DNA from: an uncultured Ferrovibrio sp.
Lineage (GTDB): Bacteria; Pseudomonadota; Alphaproteobacteria; Ferrovibrionales; Ferrovibrionaceae
Assembly (NCBI RefSeq): GCF_937960835.1
Contig: NZ_CALGPC010000006.1
Location: forward strand, 248,001-312,000
DNA length: 64,000 nucleotides
Direction: 5' to 3'
Part shown: one piece after another, positions 56,217-64,000 of the stretch
How positions within the stretch are numbered: the first letter of the stretch is position 1
Layout: every line of letters starts with the position of its first letter
Made by a program: the position numbers and the translations under genes
The notes under the pieces: generated by a model
What the model saw: the letters and a program-made list of their open reading frames with translations, nothing else
Database searches by the model: none
Told to the model about the DNA's origin: nothing

Positions 56217-56563
56217 GGTATTGCCGTCATCCCGGGTGCTGTGCAGCGTGAAACGGTGCGCTGCTCACCCGGGACCTTTCTCTGGCGTATGGATCCCTGG
56301 GTCTGCACTGCAGCATGTAATGCTGCAGCGCGGCCGGGATGAAGATGGCCGGAATGAAGATGGCCGGTGCGAAGATGACCGTAGGATGACGGCGTGAGGT
56401 TAAGGGTTTAGAGGATATGCCGTTCTGACACCTTACCCTTCTCCCATCGCTGACGCGATGGGCTCCTCCCTCTCCGCCGACGGGAGAGGGAGGGGCCTGC
56501 TGCGAAGCGGTGGGGGATGAGGGTGCTGGAATGACGCTGAGTTCTGTCGCGGGAGTAAACTGA
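56217..56563. repeat. Intergenic repeat cluster (palindromes and short tandem repeats)
   Basis: This gap contains a 9-bp-stem palindrome CTGCAGCAT/ATGCTGCAG at 56308-56316/56320-56328. About 2.7 copies of a 15-bp unit GATGAAGATGGCCGG lie around 56338-56381, GCCGTCATCCC near 56224 is inversely repeated near 56384, and the stem CCCATCGC/GCGATGGG is followed by a CCCTCTCC/GGAGAGGG pair near 56445-56490. The last two look like dispersed REP-type elements. No gene is seen. Confidence 0.65.
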
Positions 56564-57337
56564 ATGCAGGTGGTGCTGGAGGGTGTCGGCTACCGATATG
56601 GCGATCTGCCGGTGCTGGACGGCATCAGCTTCACCCTGCCGCAGGGCGAGACGGCGGCACTGATCGGACCGTCGGGCTGCGGCAAGTCCACCCTGCTCAA
56701 TCTTGTCGGCGGCCTGCTGCAGCAGCAGACGGGCCGCATCAGCACCATCGGCACGCCGCCACCGGGCTGTCTCAATCCGCTTACCTTCGTCTTTCAGGAT
56801 TTCGCGCTGCTGCCCTGGCGCAGCGTCGCCGGCAATGTCGCGTTGGCGCTGGAGCATCACAATCTGGGCAAGGCCGAGCGCGAGGCGCGCATTGCCGATG
56901 TGCTTAAGCTCTGCGGCCTGTCGGATTTCGCCGATGCACTGCCCAAGCAATTGTCAGGCGGCATGCGCCAGCGCGTCGGCATTGCGCGCGCCATCGCGGT
57001 GCGGCCCGCCGTGCTGCTGATGGACGAGCCGCTTTCGGCGCTGGATGCGCAGACGCGCGAGTTGCTGATGGAAGACCTGATCTCCATCTGGAGCCGCGAG
57101 CGCACGACGACGCTCTATGTGACGCATAACCTGAACGAGGCGGTGCGGCTGGCTGACAAGGTGGTGGTGCTGTCGCGCCGGCCCGGCCGCATCAAGCAGA
57201 TCGTCACCATCGACGTGCCGGTGGCCGAGCGGCAGCAGCCGCAGCATGCAGCGACGCTCAAGCGCCTGCATGACGAGCTTTGGGCGCTGATCAAGGCGGA
57301 GGCGCAGGTGGCAGACCGCGAAGTGCAGAATGCGTAA
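56564..57337 (+). CDS. SsuB/TauB-type ABC transporter ATPase
   Basis: 257 residues. Walker A is IGPSGCGKST, signature KQLSGGMRQRVGIARAI, Walker B VLLMDEPLSALDAQTREL, followed by YVTHNLNEAVRLADKVVVLS. It is the ATPase of the nitrate/sulfonate/taurine family. It is followed after 23 bp by the permease. Confidence 0.92.
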   Translation: MQVVLEGVGYRYGDLPVLDGISFTLPQGETAALIGPSGCGKSTLLNLVGGLLQQQTGRISTIGTPPPGCLNPLTFVFQDFALLPWRSVAGNVALALEHHNLGKAEREARIADVLKLCGLSDFADALPKQLSGGMRQRVGIARAIAVRPAVLLMDEPLSALDAQTRELLMEDLISIWSRERTTTLYVTHNLNEAVRLADKVVVLSRRPGRIKQIVTIDVPVAERQQPQHAATLKRLHDELWALIKAEAQVADREVQNA

Positions 57338-57360
57338 GGCGAGCATGGATGAGGTGCGGC

Positions 57361-58203
57361 ATGTCTGAGGCACCGCTGTTCGCCCAGCAGGCCGCCCAAC
57401 AGACTGCGCAGCAGACCGGCCCGCAGACAGCCGTTGCCTTCCGCGGGGCCGGTTTCGTCAACGACACGCGGCGCTGGGCACCGTGGCTTGCCTTCGCGCT
57501 CATCATCGCCGCCTGGGAGACAGCCTCGCAGCTTGGCTGGCTGCCGGCGCTGTTCATGCCCGCGCCAAGCGAGGTGGTGCGCGCGCTGCATAGCTTGCTG
57601 CTCGACGGCAAGCTGCTGGCGCATGTCGGCGCTTCCTTGCAGCGGATCCTGTCGGGCTGGATTCTCGGCAGCCTCGCGGGCGTGATGGTCGGCTTCCTGA
57701 TGGGCATCTTCGTGATCGTGCGCTCCATCGGCCTGCCGGTGGTGTCGGCTTTGTTCCCGATCCCGAAGATCGCGCTGCTGCCGCTGTTCATCCTGTGGTT
57801 CGGCATCGGCGAGCCGTCCAAGATCGCCACCATCGGGCTTGGCGTTTTCTTTCCCACCGTGGTCGCGGCCTTCTCGGCGGTCGACAACGTGCCGCGCAAC
57901 CTGATCCGCATGGCGCAGAGCTTTGGCCTATCGACGCCCGCCATCGTCGCCAAGGTGATCCTTCCGGGTGCGATGCCGGGCATTCTGGCGGGCTTCCGCA
58001 TCACCTCGTCGATTGCGCTGATGCTGGTGGTGGCGGCCGAGATGATCGGCGCGCAGGTCGGCATCGGCGCCTTCGTGCTGGCGGCCGGCAACCTGATGCA
58101 GATCGACCAGCTGATCGCCGGCGTGGTGCTGCTGTCGCTGCTGGGCCTGACGATTTCCTGGCTGCTCAGCCTGGCCGAGCAGATCCTGCTGCGCTGGCGC
58201 TGA
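57361..58203 (+). CDS. SsuC/TauC-type ABC transporter permease
   Basis: 280 residues from the ATG at 57361. A 35-residue Gln/Ala/Thr-rich cytosolic lead (QQAAQQTAQQTGPQTA) is unusual. Six helices follow. The coupling loop is RMAQSFGLSTPAIVAKVILP, and FPIPKIALLPLFILWFGIGE is the family's TM region. It forms the channel with the upstream ATPase. The substrate is unknown. Confidence 0.9.
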   Translation: MSEAPLFAQQAAQQTAQQTGPQTAVAFRGAGFVNDTRRWAPWLAFALIIAAWETASQLGWLPALFMPAPSEVVRALHSLLLDGKLLAHVGASLQRILSGWILGSLAGVMVGFLMGIFVIVRSIGLPVVSALFPIPKIALLPLFILWFGIGEPSKIATIGLGVFFPTVVAAFSAVDNVPRNLIRMAQSFGLSTPAIVAKVILPGAMPGILAGFRITSSIALMLVVAAEMIGAQVGIGAFVLAAGNLMQIDQLIAGVVLLSLLGLTISWLLSLAEQILLRWR

Positions 58204-58348
58204 TAAGATTTGCCGCGCGCCCGATCCGACCGGCGCGGGTAAGATGCCGCAGATCGAGATCGCAGCCCTGCAGGCGCGGTTTCCCGGCAACCTGCAGCGC
58301 TGCAATCGGCAACGCTGCGACCGTGGCTAGACGCCCGAGACTAGACGC

Positions 58349-58834
58349 TCAGGCCTGCTGGCGCGGCTCCAGCGCCTCGATGATCTGCTGCAGCAGCGCG
58401 ATGAATTCCGCCCGCTTGGCTGGCGGAATCGGCTGCATGATGCGGTCCTGCGCCCGCATCACGCCGGGCACCGCCGCCAGCAGCTGGCGTTCGCCTTCCG
58501 GCGTCAGGGCCAGGGCGTTGGTGCGCCGGTCGGCCTCAGTGCGCTGGCGCACCAGCAGGCCGCGCTTGATCAGCCGGGCCACCATCTCGGCGACGGTCGA
58601 ACGGTCGATGCCGGTCTCGCGGACCAGATCGACCTGGCTGATGCCGGCGCGCTGGTGAATCGCCAGCAGCAAGGCAAACTGGCGCGGCGTCAGGCCATCG
58701 GCGCCGACCTCCATCGTATAGAGATCGACGGCGAGTTGCTGACAGCGGCGCAGCAGGTGGCCCGGTGCGGAATGCAAGTCGAATTCGGCCAAGACATCCG
58801 TGGCCGTACGCTGGGTGGTTGTGTCCCCCGACAT
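58349..58834 (-). CDS. MarR-family transcriptional regulator
   Basis: 161 residues. The winged-helix core reads LTPRQFALLLAIHQRAGISQ, VDLVRETGIDRSTVAEMVAR (recognition helix) and LLVRQRTEADRRTNALALTP (wing), with dimerisation helices at both ends. It is likely to repress nearby genes in response to a small aromatic ligand. It converges on the ABC transporter and diverges from the Nudix gene; the intervening 195 bp (58835-59029) is AT-rich and contains no sure gene. Confidence 0.9.
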   Translation of the reverse strand: MSGDTTTQRTATDVLAEFDLHSAPGHLLRRCQQLAVDLYTMEVGADGLTPRQFALLLAIHQRAGISQVDLVRETGIDRSTVAEMVARLIKRGLLVRQRTEADRRTNALALTPEGERQLLAAVPGVMRAQDRIMQPIPPAKRAEFIALLQQIIEALEPRQQA

Positions 58835-59029
58835 GGAACCTCCCGATATCGCTTCAGATTATGTTTTTATGCGCACTCCCTGGGAGCAGCTTATTCTTGC
58901 CGCTTCTCAGTTCACTGATAAAACGCCATTTGAGGGCGTGTCGTCTAGGGGGCGCGTTGTGATGCTTTGCCGAAATCGCGTCTTGGATCACAATTTATCG
59001 CAAAAAAGTGACTGAATGACTGAGGGATT

Positions 59030-59566
59030 ATGCAGAATCCGACGAACTTCCCCTTCGCGAAGAAGATTCCGGAGGGCGACAGCCGGGAAAGGCTGGTCTG
59101 CGGCGATTGCGGCTGGATCCATTACGTCAATCCCAAGATCGTGGTCGGCGCGGTGGTATCGCATGACGGCAAGATCCTGCTTTGCCGCCGCGCCATCGAG
59201 CCGCGCCGTGGCTTCTGGACGATTCCCGCCGGCTACATGGAAGAGCGCGAGACCAGCGAGGCCGGCGCCATGCGGGAAGCGCAGGAAGAGGCCTGCGCCG
59301 AGATTGCCATCGATCAGCTGCTGGCGGTCTACAACATTCCTCGCATCAGCCAGGTGCAGCTGATCTACCGCGCGACGCTCGCTAAGCCCGAGATCGCGCC
59401 CGGGCCGGAATCGCTGGAAGTGCGGCTGCATGACTGGAATGAGATTCCGTGGGACGACCTGGCCTTCCCATCGGTGCATTGGGCGCTGAATCATCATCGC
59501 GCGGTGGAAGGCAAAAGCGGCTTCGCGGCTTTCACCAATCCGCCCGGCGAATTCGGCAATTACTGA
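59030..59566 (+). CDS. Nudix hydrolase with zinc ribbon (NudC-like)
   Basis: 178 residues. A short zinc-ribbon-like LVCGDCGWIHYVNPK precedes the Nudix box, readable as PAGYMEERETSEAGAMREAQ EEACAEI with the REx2EE metal ligands. Its family includes pyrophosphohydrolases acting on NADH, ADP-ribose or similar. Only one CxxC pair is present instead of four cysteines. It stands alone between MarR and ftsY. Confidence 0.88.
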   Translation: MQNPTNFPFAKKIPEGDSRERLVCGDCGWIHYVNPKIVVGAVVSHDGKILLCRRAIEPRRGFWTIPAGYMEERETSEAGAMREAQEEACAEIAIDQLLAVYNIPRISQVQLIYRATLAKPEIAPGPESLEVRLHDWNEIPWDDLAFPSVHWALNHHRAVEGKSGFAAFTNPPGEFGNY

Positions 59567-59593
59567 GCCATTGCTGAACGGAAGCGGGCAGGG

Positions 59594-60559
59594 TCAGGCG
59601 ACCTGCTCCAGGCCCGCCAGCGCGCGCGAAAACGCCTTTGCCGTGAAAGGCTGCAGATCGGCAGCCTGTTCCCCGACGCCGATGAAATGAACCGGCAGGC
59701 CGAACTTGTCGGCAATCGCCACCAGCACGCCGCCGCGCGCCGTGCCGTCGAGCTTGGTGATCACGAGGCCGCTGACGGCGCAGATTTCCTTGAATGTCGC
59801 CACCTGGTTCAGCGCGTTCTGGCCGGTTGTCGCGTCCAGCACCAGCAGCACGTGATGCGGCGCTTCCGGCATCTGTTTTTTCAGCACGCGCACGATCTTG
59901 GCCAACTCGCCCATCAGGTCGGCCTTGTTCTGCAGCCGCCCGGCGGTGTCGATCAGCAGCACGTCGATATTCTTGTTGCGCGCTTCGGTCAGCGCGTCGA
60001 AAGCAAGACCCGCCGCATCGGCGCCGGTCTCGCGCGCGACCACCGGCACCTGCGCGCGCTCGCCCCAGATCTTCAGCTGCTCGATGGCGGCGGCGCGGAA
60101 GGTATCGCCGGCCGCCATCATCACGCTGCGGCCCTGCTCGCGCAGATGCGTCGCGATCTTGCCGATCGTGGTGGTCTTGCCGACGCCGTTGACGCCGACA
60201 ACAAGAATGACCTGCGGCTTGCCATCCTCAAGCCGCAGCGGCTGCTCCACCGGCTTGAGCAGTTCGGCAACCGAATCCGCCAGCGCGGCCTTGATCTCTT
60301 CCGCCGAGACATCCTTGTCGAAGCGGTCTTTCGCAATCGCCTTGACGATCTTCGCCGCGGTCGCGACGCCAAGATCGGCCTGGATCAGCGTCTCTTCCAG
60401 CTCGTCCAGCGCCTCCTGATCCAGCTTGCGCTTGGTGAACAGCGCCGTGATGTTGCCGCCGAGCTGGCCAGCCGTGCGCGACAGACCTGCTTTCAGCCGG
60501 CTGAACCAGCCAAGCTTCTTGCCGTTCTCGGGCTTGCCGTTCTCGTTCGTCTCGCTCAT
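59594..60559 (-). CDS. ftsY: Signal recognition particle receptor FtsY
   Basis: A 321-residue SRP GTPase without the long acidic A domain found in enterobacteria. The N domain is followed by the G domain with GVNGVGKTTTIGKIA (G1), DTFRAAAIEQLK, DTAGRLQNKADLM (G3), and TKLDGTARGG (G4). It targets ribosome-nascent chain complexes to SecYEG or YidC at the membrane. It starts inside the mtaB stop, so the two are coupled. Confidence 0.96.
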   Translation of the reverse strand: MSETNENGKPENGKKLGWFSRLKAGLSRTAGQLGGNITALFTKRKLDQEALDELEETLIQADLGVATAAKIVKAIAKDRFDKDVSAEEIKAALADSVAELLKPVEQPLRLEDGKPQVILVVGVNGVGKTTTIGKIATHLREQGRSVMMAAGDTFRAAAIEQLKIWGERAQVPVVARETGADAAGLAFDALTEARNKNIDVLLIDTAGRLQNKADLMGELAKIVRVLKKQMPEAPHHVLLVLDATTGQNALNQVATFKEICAVSGLVITKLDGTARGGVLVAIADKFGLPVHFIGVGEQAADLQPFTAKAFSRALAGLEQVA

Positions 60560-61806
60560 GCAGCCTCCAGCCAGAGCTTGCCATCGCGTGCCGCCGCAAT
60601 CCGCGCCGTGATGATCGCGCCTTTCGCATGCACCGGCGGCAGGGCGACCGGCGCGTAAGTCTCATCGCGGCCCACGCCTTCCTGTTCTACCAGAATGCTG
60701 GCCTCGACGCCGATGCGGGCAGTCAGGAAACGATCCAGTGCCGCAGCCGCCCGCGCGCGCAGGATCGCGGCGCGTTGCCTGCGCAATTCGACCGGCAGCT
60801 GCGGCATGCGTGCCGCCGGCGTGCCGGGACGCGGCGAGAAGGGGAAGACATGCAGGAAGGCAAGCCCTGCCTCGTCGATCAGACTGGCACTGTTCTCAAA
60901 CGCGGCATCGCTTTCGGTGGGAAAGCCCGCAATCAAGTCGGCGCCCAGGGCGATGCCAGGCCGCAGATCCTGCAAGCGGCGCATGACCGACAGCGCCTGC
61001 TCGCGGCTATGGCGGCGCTTCATGCGCTTCAGGATCAGATCGTCGCCCGCCTGCAGGCTGAGATGCGCATGCGGCATGACGCGCGGCTCTTCGGCATAAA
61101 GCCGGAAAAGCTCTTCGTCGATCTCCGCCGGATCGAGGGACGAGAAGCGCAGCCGCTCGATCCCGGGCACCAGTGCGAGCAGGCGGCGCACCGCCTGGCC
61201 GAGGCTCGGCCTGCCTGGCAGGTCGTGGCCGTAGGAGGTGATGTCGACGCCAGTCAGCACGAATTCACGATAGCCTTGGGCTGCCAGCGCGCGCGCCTGC
61301 GCCACCACATCGCCCAGAGGCAGCGAGCGGCTGGGACCGCGGCCGTAAGGAATGATGCAGAAGGTGCAGCGGTGATCGCAGCCCTGCTGGATTTCGAGAT
61401 AGGCACGCGGCCGGCCGGGGAAGTGACTGACCGCGGGCAGGGCGGCCGGCGTGTCGCGCTGGATGTCGCCGACGGCGATGCGCGGCGCCGCTTCGAGTGT
61501 CTGCCAGGTTGCCTGGTCGAGTTTCTCGCGGTTGCCGATGACGTGATCGACTTCCTCCATCGCCGCGAAGGCCGCGGCATTCACCTGGGCGGCGCAGCCG
61601 GTGACGACGATCTTGGCATTGGGCCTTTCGCGGCGCAGGCGGCGGATCGCCTGGCGGGCCTGCTTTTCAGCCTCGGCCGTCACCGCGCAGGTGTTGACGA
61701 CGACGACATCGTCCTGGCCGCTGGCGCTGAGATGCGCACGGATGGCCTCGCCTTCGTAGGCGTTGAGACGGCAGCCGAAATTGAGAACGCTGGCCTTGCC
61801 CGGCAT
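60556..61806 (-). CDS. mtaB: tRNA t6A37 methylthiotransferase MtaB
   Basis: 416 residues. It adds a methylthio group to t6A at position 37 of tRNA. The UPF0004 N-terminal domain has FGCRLNAYEGEAI and NTCAVTAEAEKQARQAIRRL; the radical-SAM cysteines are in QGCDHRCTFCIIPYGRGPSR; a TRAM-like C-terminus follows. Two 4Fe-4S clusters are expected. It sits between dapF (6 bp upstream) and ftsY, a common alphaproteobacterial order. Confidence 0.95.
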   Translation of the reverse strand: MPGKASVLNFGCRLNAYEGEAIRAHLSASGQDDVVVVNTCAVTAEAEKQARQAIRRLRRERPNAKIVVTGCAAQVNAAAFAAMEEVDHVIGNREKLDQATWQTLEAAPRIAVGDIQRDTPAALPAVSHFPGRPRAYLEIQQGCDHRCTFCIIPYGRGPSRSLPLGDVVAQARALAAQGYREFVLTGVDITSYGHDLPGRPSLGQAVRRLLALVPGIERLRFSSLDPAEIDEELFRLYAEEPRVMPHAHLSLQAGDDLILKRMKRRHSREQALSVMRRLQDLRPGIALGADLIAGFPTESDAAFENSASLIDEAGLAFLHVFPFSPRPGTPAARMPQLPVELRRQRAAILRARAAAALDRFLTARIGVEASILVEQEGVGRDETYAPVALPPVHAKGAIITARIAAARDGKLWLEAA

Positions 61807-61812
61807 CGCTGC

Positions 61813-62664
61813 TCAGGCCGGCTCGAGCGTGGTCCAGAAGCTCGGCGGAATCTCGCCGCGGAAGGCCTCGGTGGCCGGACCGGTCATGTAGATATGGTTG
61901 TCGGCCGCCCATTCGATGGTCAGCGGACCGCCGTCAAGGATGACTTCGGCCTTGCGCTCGGTCAGGCCGCGGCGGGCAGCCGCAACCAAAGTGGCGCAGG
62001 CGCCGGTACCGCAGGCCCGGGTGATGCCCGCGCCGCGCTCCCAGACGCGCATGCGGATACGGCCGCGATCCAGCACTTGCGCAAATTCGGCGTTGATGCG
62101 CTGTGGGAATAGCGGGTCATGCTCGATCTTCGGGCCGATCTCGGCCAGCGGCACGGCTTCGGCATCGGCGACGAAGAAGACGACATGCGGATTGCCGACA
62201 TTCACCGCGCCGGGCTTGTCGTAACCGGCGAAAGAGTAATCCAGCGTCTCGGTATCCATGGCGCGTGACAGCGGAATGTCCTGCCAGCTGAGCCGCGGCT
62301 CGCCCATATTGACGCTGACCTGGCCCTTCGCGCCAGACTTGGCTTCCAGCCAGCCGCCCAGCGTGTCGATGGTCACGGCGTCGCGGCCGGTTTCCTGCAT
62401 CAGCAGGGAGGCAATGCAGCGTGTGGCATTGCCGCAGGATTCCACTTCGCTGCCATCGGCATTGTGGATGCGCATGAAGGCATCGGCCTTGTCCGAGCCT
62501 TCGATGGTGATCATCTGGTCGAAGCCGATCCCAAGGCGCCGATCGCCCAAGAGACGCACCGCGGCGGTATCCAGCCGCACGGGCAGGCGACGGGCATCGA
62601 GCACGACGAAGTCGTTGCCGAGGCCGTGCATCTTGATGAAGGGGATCGGACGGTCGGGACGCAT
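61813..62664 (-). CDS. dapF: Diaminopimelate epimerase
   Basis: 283 residues from the ATG at 62664. KMHGLGNDFVVLDAR opens the fold. The two catalytic cysteines are in ESCGNATRCIASLL and ITRACGTGACATLVAA. It converts LL- to meso-diaminopimelate for lysine and peptidoglycan synthesis. It is the first gene of dapF-mtaB-ftsY. Confidence 0.96.
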   Translation of the reverse strand: MRPDRPIPFIKMHGLGNDFVVLDARRLPVRLDTAAVRLLGDRRLGIGFDQMITIEGSDKADAFMRIHNADGSEVESCGNATRCIASLLMQETGRDAVTIDTLGGWLEAKSGAKGQVSVNMGEPRLSWQDIPLSRAMDTETLDYSFAGYDKPGAVNVGNPHVVFFVADAEAVPLAEIGPKIEHDPLFPQRINAEFAQVLDRGRIRMRVWERGAGITRACGTGACATLVAAARRGLTERKAEVILDGGPLTIEWAADNHIYMTGPATEAFRGEIPPSFWTTLEPA

Positions 62665-62789
62665 GCGGGGGTTATAGGGCGCGGGCGAGGGGGTGTCCAC
62701 CCGGGCGCAGACCAGGGCGGAAAATGGCAGGGGCGGAGAGCTGAACCGCCGCTCCAGGGGGAGCGGGAGCCAGTATTCCCGGTGCCGGC

Positions 62790-63290
62790 TTACCCCGCCT
62801 TGGCGGCGGGTTTGGCCTTGTCGACGGCGGCTTTCAGCGAGGCGCGCAGTTGCGCCTCCAGCGGGCCGCCGGAGCCGGTGATCTTGTGCGTGACCACCAC
62901 ATAGAGCGTGTCGATATGGATGCTGACGATCTCCTGCTGCAATTCGTCGAGATCGTTCAGCTCTTTGAGGAAATCATGCAGCGACTTGGCGAATTCGGTC
63001 AGCAGCGGATAGCCGAAAACGCCGCCCATCCCCTTGATCTGGAAGGCTTCCTCGCGGATCTGCTCCAGCACTTCCGGGCGCGAGGAAGGATCGCTGGCGG
63101 CCCGGCCCAGCGCCTCGCGCAGGGTTTTAAGGATTTCGACCGTCTCGTCCAGGAACTGGCCGGCCGAATTCTGGATCACGGCCTCCATCTTCTGGCGCAT
63201 CTCGTCGTCCAGCTTGATGTCGAGGCCGGTCCGGTAGTTCACCGCCTTGCGCTTGAGGTCGCCACGGTTGGGGATGATGGTTCGCCGCAT
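62790..63290 (-). CDS. HPt-like helical protein lacking the phospho-histidine
   Basis: 166 residues from the ATG at 63290. A helical domain (residues about 40-140) follows the HPt plan, with EEAFQIKGMGGVFGYPLLTE where active proteins have AHxLKG...G. The histidine position is F83, so phosphotransfer is not expected. A lysine/alanine-rich tail ends the protein. It lies 7 bp after the response-regulator gene, on the same strand, so the two should be cotranscribed. A structural or competitive signalling role is inferred. Confidence 0.7.
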   Translation of the reverse strand: MRRTIIPNRGDLKRKAVNYRTGLDIKLDDEMRQKMEAVIQNSAGQFLDETVEILKTLREALGRAASDPSSRPEVLEQIREEAFQIKGMGGVFGYPLLTEFAKSLHDFLKELNDLDELQQEIVSIHIDTLYVVVTHKITGSGGPLEAQLRASLKAAVDKAKPAAKAG

Positions 63291-63297
63291 CACGGGA

Positions 63298-63795
63298 CTA
63301 GTCCAGCTTTTGCTGACGCCGGTCGGGGCCTTCGAAGGGCAATTGCTGGCGGCGGCGGTCAGGCCCGAAATAGCTTGGCACGCTGACGAAATCGCGCGGC
63401 CGCGCGATCACCGATACCAGCCGCCGGTACATGCCATCGGCGGTGAAGGGCTTGGCGAGGAATTCGGTGACGCCCTTGTCGCGGGACTCCACCACGTAAT
63501 CCATTTCGGAATTCGCCGTCAGCATGATCACCGGCATCATGCGGTCGGGCGAGAGCGCGTCGGTGCGCAGCCAGTCGAGCAATTCCAGGCCCGTGCGCGG
63601 CTTGAGATTCCATTCGGTGATCAGGATGTCGATCCCGCCGGCGCGCAGGTTCTGGATCGCCTTCTCGCTGTCGCGGGCGGTGACAACCTGAGTGGCGCCC
63701 AGCATCATGAGGATGTCCTTCACGATCTGGCACATCAGGCGGCTCCCATCCACTACAAGGAAGCGAACCTGGCTGAAATCGATTTTCTCCGACAT
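63298..63795 (-). CDS. Single-domain receiver protein with altered phospho-site
   Basis: 165 residues from the ATG at 63795. CheY-like fold: RFLVVDGSRLMCQIVKDIL, VIMLTANSEM and FLAKPF keep the pocket aspartate, threonine and lysine. At the phospho-acceptor position the sequence is LITEWNLKP, giving E61 instead of aspartate, which often mimics an always-on state. The C-terminus repeats a GPDRRR-type motif (FGPDRRRQQ, EGPDRRQQ). Its upstream side to the window edge shows no further gene. Confidence 0.8.
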   Translation of the reverse strand: MSEKIDFSQVRFLVVDGSRLMCQIVKDILMMLGATQVVTARDSEKAIQNLRAGGIDILITEWNLKPRTGLELLDWLRTDALSPDRMMPVIMLTANSEMDYVVESRDKGVTEFLAKPFTADGMYRRLVSVIARPRDFVSVPSYFGPDRRRQQLPFEGPDRRQQKLD

Positions 63796-64000
63796 TGCGT
63801 CGGCATCCCCCTCAGAATGGGCCCCACCCCACCCGACTCGAATCGCGGATAATATTTTGCGATCACGTATATACTGCGGGTGGGGCTTCGCCAACCGATC
63901 CCTGGCTCTGGCACAGGCGCGGCCGGGGGGTCTATTATACCTAAAGTTGAAGTCTGCCCCGAACCGATGACAAATCCCTCTCCGCCTGCCGGCCTGGTGT
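63796..64000. other. Upstream region of receiver gene, no gene seen
   Basis: The last 205 bases include an AT-rich stretch near 63,845-63,880 (AATATTTTGCGATCACG) that could hold the promoter of the receiver gene. Nothing else is recognisable before the window ends. Confidence 0.3.

Noticed and set aside
58800..59015. 71-residue forward frame between MarR and Nudix genes
   Set aside because: Overlaps the MarR start, has no ribosome site and reads like promoter-region sequence.

Overview
The window is from a high-GC alphaproteobacterial chromosome, probably a Rhodospirillales-like lineage. This rests on gene order and family content (xseB-ispA-dxs-tlyA, ftsY-mtaB-dapF, ccmABCDEFGHI, two LivFGHMK-associated acyl-CoA ligases), not on a marker gene. 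Most of it is ordinary core genome. The exception is a mobile element of about 15.5 kb with clearly lower GC.

Layout. 1-7.7 kb: DUF3293 fragment, exported SYLF protein, the isoprenoid genes xseB-ispA-dxs, a MATE exporter, tlyA and a uracil-C5 RNA methyltransferase. 7.74-7.87 kb: a tRNA-Gln(CTG) gene with its own promoter. 7,901-23,384: a Tn7-like transposon whose ends I could place to the base. It is flanked by the 5-bp duplication CCTGA, has TGTC...GACA termini and TTGGCAA-type internal end repeats, and starts 34 bp after the tRNA CCA end. It carries tniQ-tnsA-tnsB-tnsC, a coupled three-gene tail (two antitoxin-like HTH proteins and a DEDDh exonuclease), and a cargo of envelope genes: a PmrAB-like two-component system with a CDF-type transporter, diverging from a polyprenyl-phosphate glycosyltransferase, a lipid-A-synthase-N-like membrane protein, an ArnT-like GT39, a PAP2 phosphatase and an LTA-synthase-family transferase. 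23.6-31.3 kb: a surface polysaccharide locus with a CDP-sugar start enzyme, SDR, 3,5-epimerase-like protein, two glycosyltransferases and a flippase. 31.4-38 kb: small protein, Bcr/CflA exporter, HU, two FKBPs and aconitase. 38.3-46.8 kb: acyl-CoA ligase, LivGHMKF-type ABC transporter and a phenylacetate-CoA-ligase-like protein. 46.8-54.1 kb: complete ccmABCDEFGHI. 55.2-58.8 kb: an SsuABC-like ABC transporter and a MarR regulator. 59-63.8 kb: Nudix, ftsY, mtaB, dapF and a pair of signalling proteins that both lack their phosphorylation residue.

How the genes work together. The transposon appears to be a self-contained homing element. TniQ lies next to the tRNA-proximal end and is the likely target selector. 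TnsA/TnsB should cut and join, and the short TniB-like TnsC should link them to TniQ. The cargo reads as a regulated envelope-remodelling module: sensor kinase and regulator, lipid-linked sugar synthesis and transfer to lipid A, lipid dephosphorylation, and phospho-headgroup transfer. The best candidates for new biology are the tRNA-Gln-adjacent homing, the HTH-HTH-exonuclease tail, the combination of envelope cargo with a Tn7-like vehicle, a histone-H1-like tail on aconitase, and the non-phosphorylatable HPt/receiver pair at the right edge.
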